Assembly (NCBI GenBank): GCA_903929765.1
Contig: CAIYVX010000054.1
Coordinates: 1 to 32,327 of the forward strand
Source of the DNA: an uncultured Planctomycetia bacterium
GTDB taxonomy: Bacteria; Planctomycetota; Phycisphaerae; FEN-1346; JAACEH01
Length of the DNA stretch: 32,327 nt
Direction: 5' to 3'
Position numbers and translations under genes: made by a program. Shown here piece after piece: positions 15,626 through 22,980 of this stretch. A model generated the notes under the pieces. The model made no database searches. It was given only the letters and a program-made list of their open reading frames with translations, and was not told where the DNA came from. Within the stretch, counting starts at the first letter, position 1. Every line of letters starts with the position of its first letter.

Positions 15626-15691
15626 ATGGCTCCGGCCCAACGAAAGGCCGGAACATTTACCAGGCGCAATCTTTGGGGAGTTGGAACATGA
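15626..15691 (+). CDS. 21-codon leader ORF, translationally coupled to the next gene
   Basis: An ATG at 15626 sits six bases after a strong GGAGG (15615-15619). The frame encodes 21 residues (beginning MAPAQRKAGTFTRR, basic) and stops at TGA 15689-15691. That stop shares four bases (ATGA) with the ATG of the downstream secreted protein. A hairpin TCCGGCC/GGCCGGA (15631-15652) lies inside the ORF. The arrangement is that of a regulatory leader peptide or a coupling cistron. It is too short to be judged by similarity. Confidence 0.45.
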   Translation: MAPAQRKAGTFTRRNLWGVGT

Positions 15692-17361
15692 AATGGGGTC
15701 TCGGCCTGGTGCTGGCGGCGATACTGTGCGTGGCGTGGTCGGGCGAAGCGTGGGCCCAGGGGCACGCGGCGGGGCATGGTCAGTCGTCTGGCCAGACGCT
15801 GGACTCGGTCTGGCCGGCGGTGACGCCAAACATTGTCTATACCAAGGAGAAGCCTCCGGCGACGCCGAAGCTGGAATCGCTGCCCAGGAAGGGCAGCATT
15901 ACGCAATATGGCATCACCTGGACGTTTGAAAAGCCGGCCCCGGTGGGCCGATTTGTCAACGGCGACTATTATGTGGTCGGGCCGGTGACGGTGACGGCGC
16001 TGGACCCGAAGCCGCTCTATGGCAAAGAGATTTCGGAGGACGAACTCGACGAACGGGACAAAGAACACCCCGAAAGCGAGCGGGTTCGTAACGGCTTCAT
16101 GCTCAATCCGCCGGCTCGACCGGAGGTGGCCTACGACAGCGGCACCAGGAACTATTTCAGACCGGGGCTGATACAGAAGCTCCCGGTGACGATGAAGGCG
16201 GGCGACTCGCTGGTGTCCACCATCAGCATGCCCATGGGTCTCATTGTCCATGCCCCGTTGGAAACGCAAGACGAGGTGGACCACTACCGGCGAACCGAGG
16301 GCGATACCAGCCCGACGCGCCGGGCGGCGGTCCTGACCTGCGTGAGCGAGCCGCAGCCGCCGGACGCCTTTCGGCCGGCCTACTGCGACCGGCAGGCGAA
16401 AATCTACCTGGCCCGCAACCTGAAACGCGAACTGTTGCCGACCGTGAACGCGGGGGGAATCCCGAAGGTTGAAGAGTTCGTCGGCTATACGCAGAAGCCC
16501 TGGGTGGGCACGTGCGAATTAATTTTCGAGCAGCCGATGGAGAATATGCCGGCCTACGGGCGGGAATATGCCCGGGTGGTGAGCATCGCCTCCCTGATCC
16601 TGTGCACTAACCTGCGGCCGGAGCAGAAGGAACCGCTGCTGGTGAACTTGGTGCAGGTGGGCATCGACCTGGGGGCGTTGATTCGGGCGGGTCATCCGGG
16701 CTGGGGTTCCTGCGGGGGGCACGCCAGCGGGCGCAAGATGCCGATCGTCTTTGCGGGGCTGCTGTTGGGTGACGAGCAACTGGCCAACGTCGGCAAGAAT
16801 TTTCCCCAGGCCAGGTTTGGAGAAGACGAGCAGACGGCCTACGGCGACTGCTGGACGGGAGCGAAGGTGGTTTTCGCGGGCTTCTGGGGCATCAACACGG
16901 CGACCGGCCTGACCTCTCAAACGAATGTGTTTGGAGCCTACGAGCACAAGCCGCCCAAGGAGTGGACGGGCATTGCTGCGGGACCTAATCGCACCGGCGA
17001 CAAGTGCAGCGAAGGTTATCGCCGCACTTGCACGAGCAGCGCCTGGATCGGTGAGGCTCTGGCCCTGCATCTGATGCGGGCCGAGAAATTCTGGAACCAC
17101 GACGCCTTTTTCGATTACTGCGACCGGTGGATGTACGAGGACGAAACTAAATTATTGAAAACCCTCAATGAAGTGTCCGGCAAGGATTTTACTGAAAATT
17201 TTTGTCGGGAAGGTCAGACCTTTGATCGCTTCGTCACCCAGATGTGGGGCAGTTACCGCAAGTCCCCCGGCCTGCCGCCCATCGACGGCTGGAAGAAACA
17301 GCATGACGACAGCTATTACCGTAATGCCGTCGAAAAGCAGGGCGGCAGTGTGAAGAAGTAA
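15688..17361 (+). CDS. Secreted protein of unknown function
   Basis: 557 residues from ATG 15688, with GGAG about 10 bases upstream. A clear signal peptide (helix LGLVLAAILCVAWSG, cleavage near AWA-QG) sends it to the periplasm or outside. The first 230 mature residues are rich in Pro and Gly with VTVTALDPKPL and TMKAGDSLVSTIS, suggesting beta modules. The second half is helical with ARVVSIASLILCTN, HPGWGSCGGHASGRKMPIVFAGLLLGD and a run of conserved-looking Cys, Trp and His. That half has the look of an alpha/alpha-toroid such as carbohydrate lyases and hydrolases, but I do not recognise a family and assign no activity. A leader ORF overlaps its start. Codons are G-ending, unlike the C-ending pair just upstream. 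Confidence 0.8.
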   Translation: MKWGLGLVLAAILCVAWSGEAWAQGHAAGHGQSSGQTLDSVWPAVTPNIVYTKEKPPATPKLESLPRKGSITQYGITWTFEKPAPVGRFVNGDYYVVGPVTVTALDPKPLYGKEISEDELDERDKEHPESERVRNGFMLNPPARPEVAYDSGTRNYFRPGLIQKLPVTMKAGDSLVSTISMPMGLIVHAPLETQDEVDHYRRTEGDTSPTRRAAVLTCVSEPQPPDAFRPAYCDRQAKIYLARNLKRELLPTVNAGGIPKVEEFVGYTQKPWVGTCELIFEQPMENMPAYGREYARVVSIASLILCTNLRPEQKEPLLVNLVQVGIDLGALIRAGHPGWGSCGGHASGRKMPIVFAGLLLGDEQLANVGKNFPQARFGEDEQTAYGDCWTGAKVVFAGFWGINTATGLTSQTNVFGAYEHKPPKEWTGIAAGPNRTGDKCSEGYRRTCTSSAWIGEALALHLMRAEKFWNHDAFFDYCDRWMYEDETKLLKTLNEVSGKDFTENFCREGQTFDRFVTQMWGSYRKSPGLPPIDGWKKQHDDSYYRNAVEKQGGSVKK

Positions 17362-17436
17362 TAATTCCGAGTTTCACCCCCGGCTACATTCCCCGCGCCC
17401 TTTCAGGGCGGAAAGCAGTACAAACAGCAGTAACAG

Positions 17437-17464
17437 CCGGACAGGGTAGAACCCTGTCCCTACA
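17437..17464. repeat. GTAG-flanked palindrome that overlaps the stop codon of kbl
   Basis: GGACAGGG-TAGAA-CCCTGTCC (17439-17459) followed by CTAC, that is GTAG on the minus strand. The kbl stop codon (TAG at 17462-17460) is formed by the GTAG flank. The same palindrome occurs at 5169-5189 within a coding region. Confidence 0.7.
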
Positions 17465-18680
17465 AGCCCATGTCCTTTTTCACGGCGGCGAAGGCGGCCA
17501 GCGCCGCGTCGAGGTCGGGCCGGGAATGTGCGGCGGAAATCTGGACGCGGATGCGGGCGGCGCCCTGGGGGACGACGGGGTAGAAGAAGCCGATGGCGTA
17601 GACGCCTTTTTCGAGGAGCTTGGCGGCCATGGTCTGGGCGACGGTGGCTTCGCCGAGCATGATGGGAATGATGGGGTGGTCGCCGGGGCGGATGGAGAAG
17701 CCGTGGGCGGCCAGGCCGGCGCGGAAATATTTGGTACTCTCGGCCAGGCGGTCGCGGAGTTCGGTCGAACGCTTCAGGATTTCCAAAGCTTTAATTGAGG
17801 CGGCGACGATGGTCGGGGCGACGGTGTTGGAGAAGAGGTAGGGTCGGGAGCGTTGGCGGAGGAGTTCGACGATTTCGCTTCGGCCGGAGGTGTAGCCGCC
17901 GCTGGCGCCGCCGAGGGCCTTGCCGAGGGTGCCGGTCAAGATGTCGATGCGTCCGGTTACGCCGCAATGTTCGGGCGAGCCGCGCCCGCTGCGGCCCAGG
18001 ACGCCGACGGCGTGGGAATCGTCGACCATGACGAGGGCCTCGTACTTGTCGGCGAGGTCGCAGATTTCTTTGAGGCGGGCGATGTCGCCGTCCATGGAAA
18101 AGACGCCGTCGGTGGCAATCATTTTAATGCGGGCGGCGGCGGATTCCTTTAATTTTGCTTCGAGATCGGCCAGGTCGGCGTGCTTGTAGCGGAGGCGCTG
18201 GGCTTTGCAGAGGCGGATGCCGTCGATGATGCTGGCGTGGTTCAATTCGTCGCTGATGATGGCGTCTTCGGGGCCGAGGAGGGTTTCGAAGAGGCCGCCG
18301 TTGGCGTCGAAACAGGAACTGTAGAGGATGGTGTCGTCGGTGGAGAGGAAATCGGAGATGGCCCGCTCTAATGTCTTGTGAATTTCCTGGGTGCCGCAGA
18401 TGAAGCGGACGGAGGCGAGGCCGTAACCCCACTTATCGAGGCTCTCGCGGGCGGCGGCGACGACTTCGGGGTGGGCGGCGAGGCCGAGATAGTTGTTGGC
18501 GCAGAAATTGAGGACTTCGCGCGGCCGAAAACTAGGGACTGTCCCTAGTTTTTCTTCTCGAACGGCGACGGTGACGTGCGCGCCTTGCGGGCCGGAGAGG
18601 ACGCGCTCGGATTTGTAGAGACCGGCGGCGCGGATTTGGGAGAGTTGGTCGGTGAGAAGAGATTTGGTTTTTCCGAGCAT
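17460..18680 (-). CDS. kbl: 2-amino-3-ketobutyrate CoA ligase (glycine C-acetyltransferase)
   Basis: 406 residues (about 398 in E. coli). This PLP enzyme cleaves 2-amino-3-ketobutyrate with CoA to glycine and acetyl-CoA, the second step of threonine degradation. Signatures are [47 protein letters not shown] (residues 220-226), the PLP lysine K254 in [10 protein letters not shown], and RPYLFSN. Compared with the E. coli sequence there is an in-frame insertion at residues 41-51 ([11 protein letters not shown]) that coincides with a palindrome. The last few residues (MGL) stop inside another palindrome. An AAAGGA site precedes the ATG. The partner tdh lies 830 bases upstream with a small membrane gene between. 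A 150-base composite hairpin repeat sits directly ahead of the start. Confidence 0.95.
   Translation of the reverse strand: MLGKTKSLLTDQLSQIRAAGLYKSERVLSGPQGAHVTVAVREEKLGTVPSFRPREVLNFCANNYLGLAAHPEVVAAARESLDKWGYGLASVRFICGTQEIHKTLERAISDFLSTDDTILYSSCFDANGGLFETLLGPEDAIISDELNHASIIDGIRLCKAQRLRYKHADLADLEAKLKESAAARIKMIATDGVFSMDGDIARLKEICDLADKYEALVMVDDSHAVGVLGRSGRGSPEHCGVTGRIDILTGTLGKALGGASGGYTSGRSEIVELLRQRSRPYLFSNTVAPTIVAASIKALEILKRSTELRDRLAESTKYFRAGLAAHGFSIRPGDHPIIPIMLGEATVAQTMAAKLLEKGVYAIGFFYPVVPQGAARIRVQISAAHSRPDLDAALAAFAAVKKDMGL
18528..18558. repeat. Palindrome inserted in frame in kbl
   Basis: CTAGGGAC/GTCCCTAG (18533-18549) flanked by A-run and T-run and TTCTTC. It encodes residues 41-51 of Kbl, absent from E. 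coli Kbl. A related hairpin lies at 1318-1338. Confidence 0.7.
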
Positions 18681-18710
18681 GGGGAAATCCTTTCGTTAGA
18701 CGGCGCAAAT

Positions 18711-18862
18711 TCTAGCCCCGAAGGGGCGGAAGTTTTTAGCCGTGGGCGTAAGCCCACGGTAGACCGCTCGCATCGAGATTTTTTTTTGTTTCTTTCAAGC
18801 CCCGGAGGGGCGACAGTCACTTTCGCCCCGCTGGGTCTGAGAAGAAAAAGAAGAAAAAGTAT
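18711..18862. repeat. Composite hairpin repeat ahead of kbl
   Basis: In order on the + strand: GCCCCGAAGGGGC (18715-18727), CCGTGGGC-GTAA-GCCCACGG (18740-18759), GCCCCGGAGGGGC (18799-18811), a decayed copy near 18824-18840, then an AGAAGAAAAAG tract. The first 47 bases match the start of the element ahead of tdh (20563-20714) almost exactly, and the order of hairpins is the same. Confidence 0.8.
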
Positions 18863-18885
18863 GTCGCGGCGGCTTACAGGCGGCC

Positions 18886-19341
18886 TCAGACCCCGGTCCG
18901 GCTCTTGAGCATGATCACATCCGGATGCACGCCCCGGACCCAACCGGTCAGGGTAAACCTTGCGATGAACCGCACCCGCTGGCGGCCGCCCGCCATTTTT
19001 TCAAAGGACACTGTCACCAGCGGCAGCACGACCAAGAAAGCGGTGAGAAAATGGATGGAACTCACGCTCCGAATCTGGCCGTAGGGCACAAAGACTCGAC
19101 GTCCGAGCCGCGAGACCTCGATCCCTTGCTCGTTTGCTGAAACGCGGGACAGCCCGAATACGAGAAAAAGAGCAAGACACACGACAGCGATCAGCGTCAG
19201 CGCCTCGCCGATTAAGAACTGAGCCTTCAAGGGCGGGCCAGACCGGGCGTAAATGCCGATTGCTCCTGTGACCGCAACAAGAATCAATATGCCGAGCCCT
19301 TGGAGAACCTGCGTCAGCCGTGTGCTCAAAACCTGCTCCAT
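18886..19341 (-). CDS. Small membrane protein with PH-like domain
   Basis: 151 residues. Two hydrophobic helices (about 14-32 and 42-62) are followed by a compact beta-rich region (NEQGIEVSRLGRRVFVPYGQIRSVS and onward) ending in HPDVIMLKSR. This arrangement resembles bacterial PH-like (bPH) membrane proteins, in which the strands face the cytoplasm. Function is unknown. It lies between tdh and kbl on the same strand but is isolated by repeats on both sides. Unlike its neighbours, the + strand here is not G-rich, which may mean a different origin. Confidence 0.65.
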   Translation of the reverse strand: MEQVLSTRLTQVLQGLGILILVAVTGAIGIYARSGPPLKAQFLIGEALTLIAVVCLALFLVFGLSRVSANEQGIEVSRLGRRVFVPYGQIRSVSSIHFLTAFLVVLPLVTVSFEKMAGGRQRVRFIARFTLTGWVRGVHPDVIMLKSRTGV

Positions 19342-19375
19342 AACATTCTCCCTTCCGGGACAACGACAACAGCCA

Positions 19376-19400
19376 CAGCATCCCCCAGATTCAAAAGAAA
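19376..19400. repeat. Truncated family A repeat
   Basis: AGCATCCCCCAG is joined directly to ATTCAAAAGAAA; the right arm of the palindrome and the centre are missing. It is consistent with a deletion across the hairpin. Confidence 0.5.
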
Positions 19401-19429
19401 AGCAAGGCAGGCGGAAAACGGCATTTTAC

Positions 19430-19505
19430 TGTGGTGGTTGTCAAGCAACCACCCTACATAACGGCAACAGCAAGCTGATGTCGGGTCTGTTGACCCGACC
19501 TACCC
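19430..19505. repeat. Two GTAG-flanked palindromes after tdh
   Basis: GGTGGTTG-TCAAG-CAACCACC with CTAC after it (19433-19457), and GTCGGGTC-TGTT-GACCCGAC with CTAC after it (19480-19503). Read on the minus strand both are GTAG followed by G and a hairpin, and the second begins six bases after the tdh stop. Confidence 0.65.
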
Positions 19506-19508
19506 ATT

Positions 19509-20546
<1,038 letters not shown>

Positions 20547-20562
20547 TGATTTCACCTTTTGG

Positions 20563-20714
20563 TCAGCCCCGAAGGGGCGGAAGTATTTAGCCGTGGGCGT
20601 AAGCCCACGGTATGCAACGCCCAAGAACGTTTTCTTCTTTCTTATTCAGCCCCGAAGGGGCGATAGTACTGCCGCCCCTTCGGGGCTGAGAAGAAGAAGA
20701 AAAAGAAGAAAAGA
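20563..20714. repeat. Composite hairpin repeat ahead of tdh
   Basis: GCCCCGAAGGGGC (20566-20578), CCGTGGGC-GTAA-GCCCACGG (20591-20610), GCCCCGAAGGGGC (20649-20661), GCCGCCCCTTCGGGGC (20671-20686), then AAGAAGAAGAAAAAG. It ends 16 bases before the tdh ATG and duplicates the architecture of the element ahead of kbl. Confidence 0.8.
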
Positions 20715-20770
20715 TATTTTCTCTCGACCTTCTACCGGCGGCCGCAAACAGCGCATCCGCCCTACATAAC

Positions 20771-21382
20771 TCAACCGGCCCGCTCCACATGGAAGATGGC
20801 CAGCGAGGTGCGGAGGTTTTCGAAGACGGGCGTCATGCGGGCGCCGCGGGCGGTGAGGAAAATCTCCTTCAGAATTTTTACGCCCTCGCCGGCGGCGAAC
20901 TCGCGAAAGTCGCGGACGGTCAGTTGGCGGACGTTGGGCGTGTCGTACCAGTCGTAGGGGAGCAGGCGGGTGCGGGGCATGCGGCCGAGGAAGCCCAGTT
21001 GGAGCCGCATCGACCAGTGGCCGAAGTTGGGGAAACTGATGATGCCGCGGCGGCCGACGCGGAGCATTTCCTTGATGACCTTTCGCGGGTCGAGGGTCTG
21101 CTGGAGCGTCTGGCTGAGGATGACGGTTTCGAAGGTGCCGGGGCCGAAAAGTTCGAGTCCTTCGAGGATGTCGCCGTGGTAGACGGCCAGGCCGCGCTCG
21201 ACGCAATCGAGGACGCGGGTCTCGTTGATTTCTACGCCGCGGCCGACGACGTGCTTTTTAGAGACCAGTTCTTCCAGGAGCTGGCCGTCGCCGCAACCGA
21301 GGTCGAGGACGTGGGAGCCGGGCGGGATGAGTTCTTCGATCAGTTCGTAATCGACGCGGCGGCGGTGGGAGGGGTGGGTCAT
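20771..21382 (-). CDS. metW: MetW, methionine biosynthesis methyltransferase-like protein
   Basis: 203 residues. A class I SAM-methyltransferase fold: VLDLGCGDGQLLEEL (25-39), GVEINE, and SQTLQQTLDPRKVIKEMLRVG with FPNFGHW, diagnostic of MetW. MetW partners with MetX in homoserine acylation in many bacteria. The ATG shares four bases (ATGA) with the metX stop, so the two are co-translated. It is controlled by the SAM riboswitch ahead of metX. Confidence 0.94.
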   Translation of the reverse strand: MTHPSHRRRVDYELIEELIPPGSHVLDLGCGDGQLLEELVSKKHVVGRGVEINETRVLDCVERGLAVYHGDILEGLELFGPGTFETVILSQTLQQTLDPRKVIKEMLRVGRRGIISFPNFGHWSMRLQLGFLGRMPRTRLLPYDWYDTPNVRQLTVRDFREFAAGEGVKILKEIFLTARGARMTPVFENLRTSLAIFHVERAG

Positions 21383-21485
21383 GGCTTGCCCGCCTCATTC
21401 TCATGGCGGCAAACATCGCCGCCATGCCACCCAGGTTTTTCTTCATGGCCCGTCTGCGCCGGACCATGCCACCCACCGGTCTGAA
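21379..21485. repeat. Palindrome-rich C-terminal extension of metX
   Basis: It contains ATGGCGGC-AAACATC-GCCGCCAT (around 21402-21425) and two copies of CCATGCCACCC. These are read in frame as the last 34 or so residues of MetX. Confidence 0.55.
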
Positions 21486-22659
21486 CTTGACGGAGAGTGG
21501 CGGCGAGGAAGGAGCGGATGGCGTTTTCCTGCTGGTCGTTGGGGAGGAGGAAGGCGTCGTGGCCGTAGTCGGAGGGTATTTCGACGAAGGTGGCGTGGAC
21601 GGCGTTGGCCTGCAGGGCCTTGACGATTTCCTTGGACTGGGCGGTGAGGAAGAGCCAGTCGCTGGTGAAGCTGATGACGAGGGCGCGGGTTTCGGGCCGC
21701 AGCCGCGCGAAGGCCTGGACGAGGGAGCCATCGCCCCAGGCGGCCGCGGCGTCGTAATAGTCGACGGCCTTGCTGATGTAGAGGTAGGTGTTGGCGTCGA
21801 AACGTTTGATAAAGGCGTCGCCCTGGTGGCGGAGGTAGCTTTCGACTTCGAATTCGACTTCGAAATCGTAGCCGTAACCGGCGCGGCCCTGAAGGCGGCG
21901 GCCAAACTTTTCGCGCATCGACTGCTGCGAGAGGTAGGTGATGTGGGCGATCATGCGGGCGATGGCCAGGCCGGCGTGGGGCGGCTGGCCGGCGTAATAG
22001 TCGCCGCGATTCCAGTTGGGGTCCTTCATGATGGCCTGGCGGCCGACCTCGTCGAAGGCGATGCCCTGGGCCGAGAGGCGCGCGGTGGAAGCGATGGGGA
22101 TGAGGCTGGCGACGCGGTCGGGATAGCGCAGCGCCCAGTCGAGGACCTGCATGCCGCCCATGCTGCCGCCGATGACGGAGAGGAGGCGGGCGATGCCGAG
22201 ATGTTCGACCAGCCGAGCCTGGGCCTGAACCATGTCGCCCATGGTGACGACGGGGAAGGCGAGGCCGTAGGGCTTTCCGGTGGCGGGGTTGGTGGAGCTT
22301 GGTCCGGTGGAGCCTTTGCAGCCGCCGAGGCAGTTGGAGCAGATGACGAAATACTTGTTGGTGTCGATGGGCTTGTCGGGGCCGATCATGAGTTCCCACC
22401 AGCCGGGCTTGCGGTCGTCGGGTTTGTGGCGTCCGGCGACGTGGGCGTCACCGGTGAGGGCGTGGACGACGAGAACGGCGTTGTCTTTTTCGGGCGAGAG
22501 CGTGCCGTAAGTTTCGTAGGCGAGGGTGACGGGGGAGAGCTTCTGGCCGCACTCCAGGGGCAGAGCGTCGGCGGGCGTCGTGGCGAAGGTGAAGAACCTG
22601 GTCTCCACCAGGCCGACGCTGGGGCCGCGAGATTCGAGGTCGATGTTGTCGATGGACAT
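21379..22659 (-). CDS. metX: Homoserine O-acetyltransferase
   Basis: 426 residues. An alpha/beta hydrolase-fold enzyme that transfers an acyl group (usually acetyl) from CoA to homoserine, the first committed step of methionine synthesis. The catalytic triad is visible: S166 in GGSMGGMQ, D334 in TSDWLFLT and H367 in DYGHDAFLL. The family motif NCLGGCKGSTGP is present. The enzyme normally ends soon after the LRQ at about 392; here about 34 further residues rich in Gly, His and Trp follow (21379-21485), read from a palindrome-rich segment with repeated GGGTGGCATGG. The ATG at 22659 directly abuts the T-run of the riboswitch terminator, so the SD sequence lies in the terminator's 3' arm. Metal or succinyl specificity cannot be told. 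Confidence 0.94.
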   Translation of the reverse strand: MSIDNIDLESRGPSVGLVETRFFTFATTPADALPLECGQKLSPVTLAYETYGTLSPEKDNAVLVVHALTGDAHVAGRHKPDDRKPGWWELMIGPDKPIDTNKYFVICSNCLGGCKGSTGPSSTNPATGKPYGLAFPVVTMGDMVQAQARLVEHLGIARLLSVIGGSMGGMQVLDWALRYPDRVASLIPIASTARLSAQGIAFDEVGRQAIMKDPNWNRGDYYAGQPPHAGLAIARMIAHITYLSQQSMREKFGRRLQGRAGYGYDFEVEFEVESYLRHQGDAFIKRFDANTYLYISKAVDYYDAAAAWGDGSLVQAFARLRPETRALVISFTSDWLFLTAQSKEIVKALQANAVHATFVEIPSDYGHDAFLLPNDQQENAIRSFLAATLRQVQTGGWHGPAQTGHEEKPGWHGGDVCRHENEAGKP

Positions 22660-22689
22660 AAAAAAAGCCTCTTCCGATGGGGAAGAGGC
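22660..22689 (-). terminator. Riboswitch-controlled intrinsic terminator abutting metX
   Basis: On the minus strand: GCCTCTTCC (22689-22681), loop CCATC, GGAAGAGGC (22675-22667), then seven T (22666-22660), directly followed by the metX ATG. The 3' arm also holds the only SD-like sequence, so the hairpin could block both transcription and translation. Confidence 0.85.
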
Positions 22690-22710
22690 GGCGCGAGGTC
22701 GGCGAGCCTT

Positions 22711-22835
22711 CTCCTCATCTTTTCCCCCGGTCGAACGGGGGCGGGAATTAGCACCTGGTCATTTCGGCGGAACAATGCCGGAACCGGTTGCTGTGGCTTC
22801 GCAGGGCCCGTCCCTCAGCCACTCTGGATAAGAAG
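22711..22835 (-). promoter_or_regulatory. SAM-I (S-box) riboswitch aptamer of metX-metW
   Basis: On the minus strand, P1 is formed by CTTCTTATC (22835-22827) and GATGAGGAG (22719-22711), nine pairs allowing G-U. Between are the S-box core blocks: CCAGAGTGGCTGAGGGACGG, GGCCCTGCGAAGCCACAGCAACC, and GGTGCTAATTCC followed by a CCCCCG/CGGGGG stem. It binds S-adenosylmethionine and, with a terminator downstream, should turn the operon off when SAM is plentiful. The P1 3' strand (GGAGAAGG) can pair with the terminator 5' arm (CCTCTTCC) with one mismatch and one wobble, a possible antiterminator. Confidence 0.95.
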
Positions 22836-22864
22836 CAACGCACGTATTCGATTGTCAGGGAGCT

Positions 22865-22894
22865 ACTATAGCGGCAGGCGGCGGGGTCGGTCAA
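22865..22894 (-). promoter_or_regulatory. Promoter of the metX-metW operon
   Basis: TTGACC (22894-22889) and TATAGT (22870-22865) with 18 bases between them. Transcription would begin near 22858, about 23 bases before riboswitch P1. Confidence 0.7.
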
Positions 22895-22980
22895 GCGATT
22901 TTTCGGCAAGATGGGCGGCTAGTCGCGGTTGAAGCGACTTGCTACCATGCCTTCTCAACGTTCATTTTGAAGGAGATCCG

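Noticed and set aside
21403-22932. 509-residue + strand frame opposite metX and its riboswitch
   Set aside because: Gly/Asp/Val-rich shadow of metX, running on through the riboswitch.
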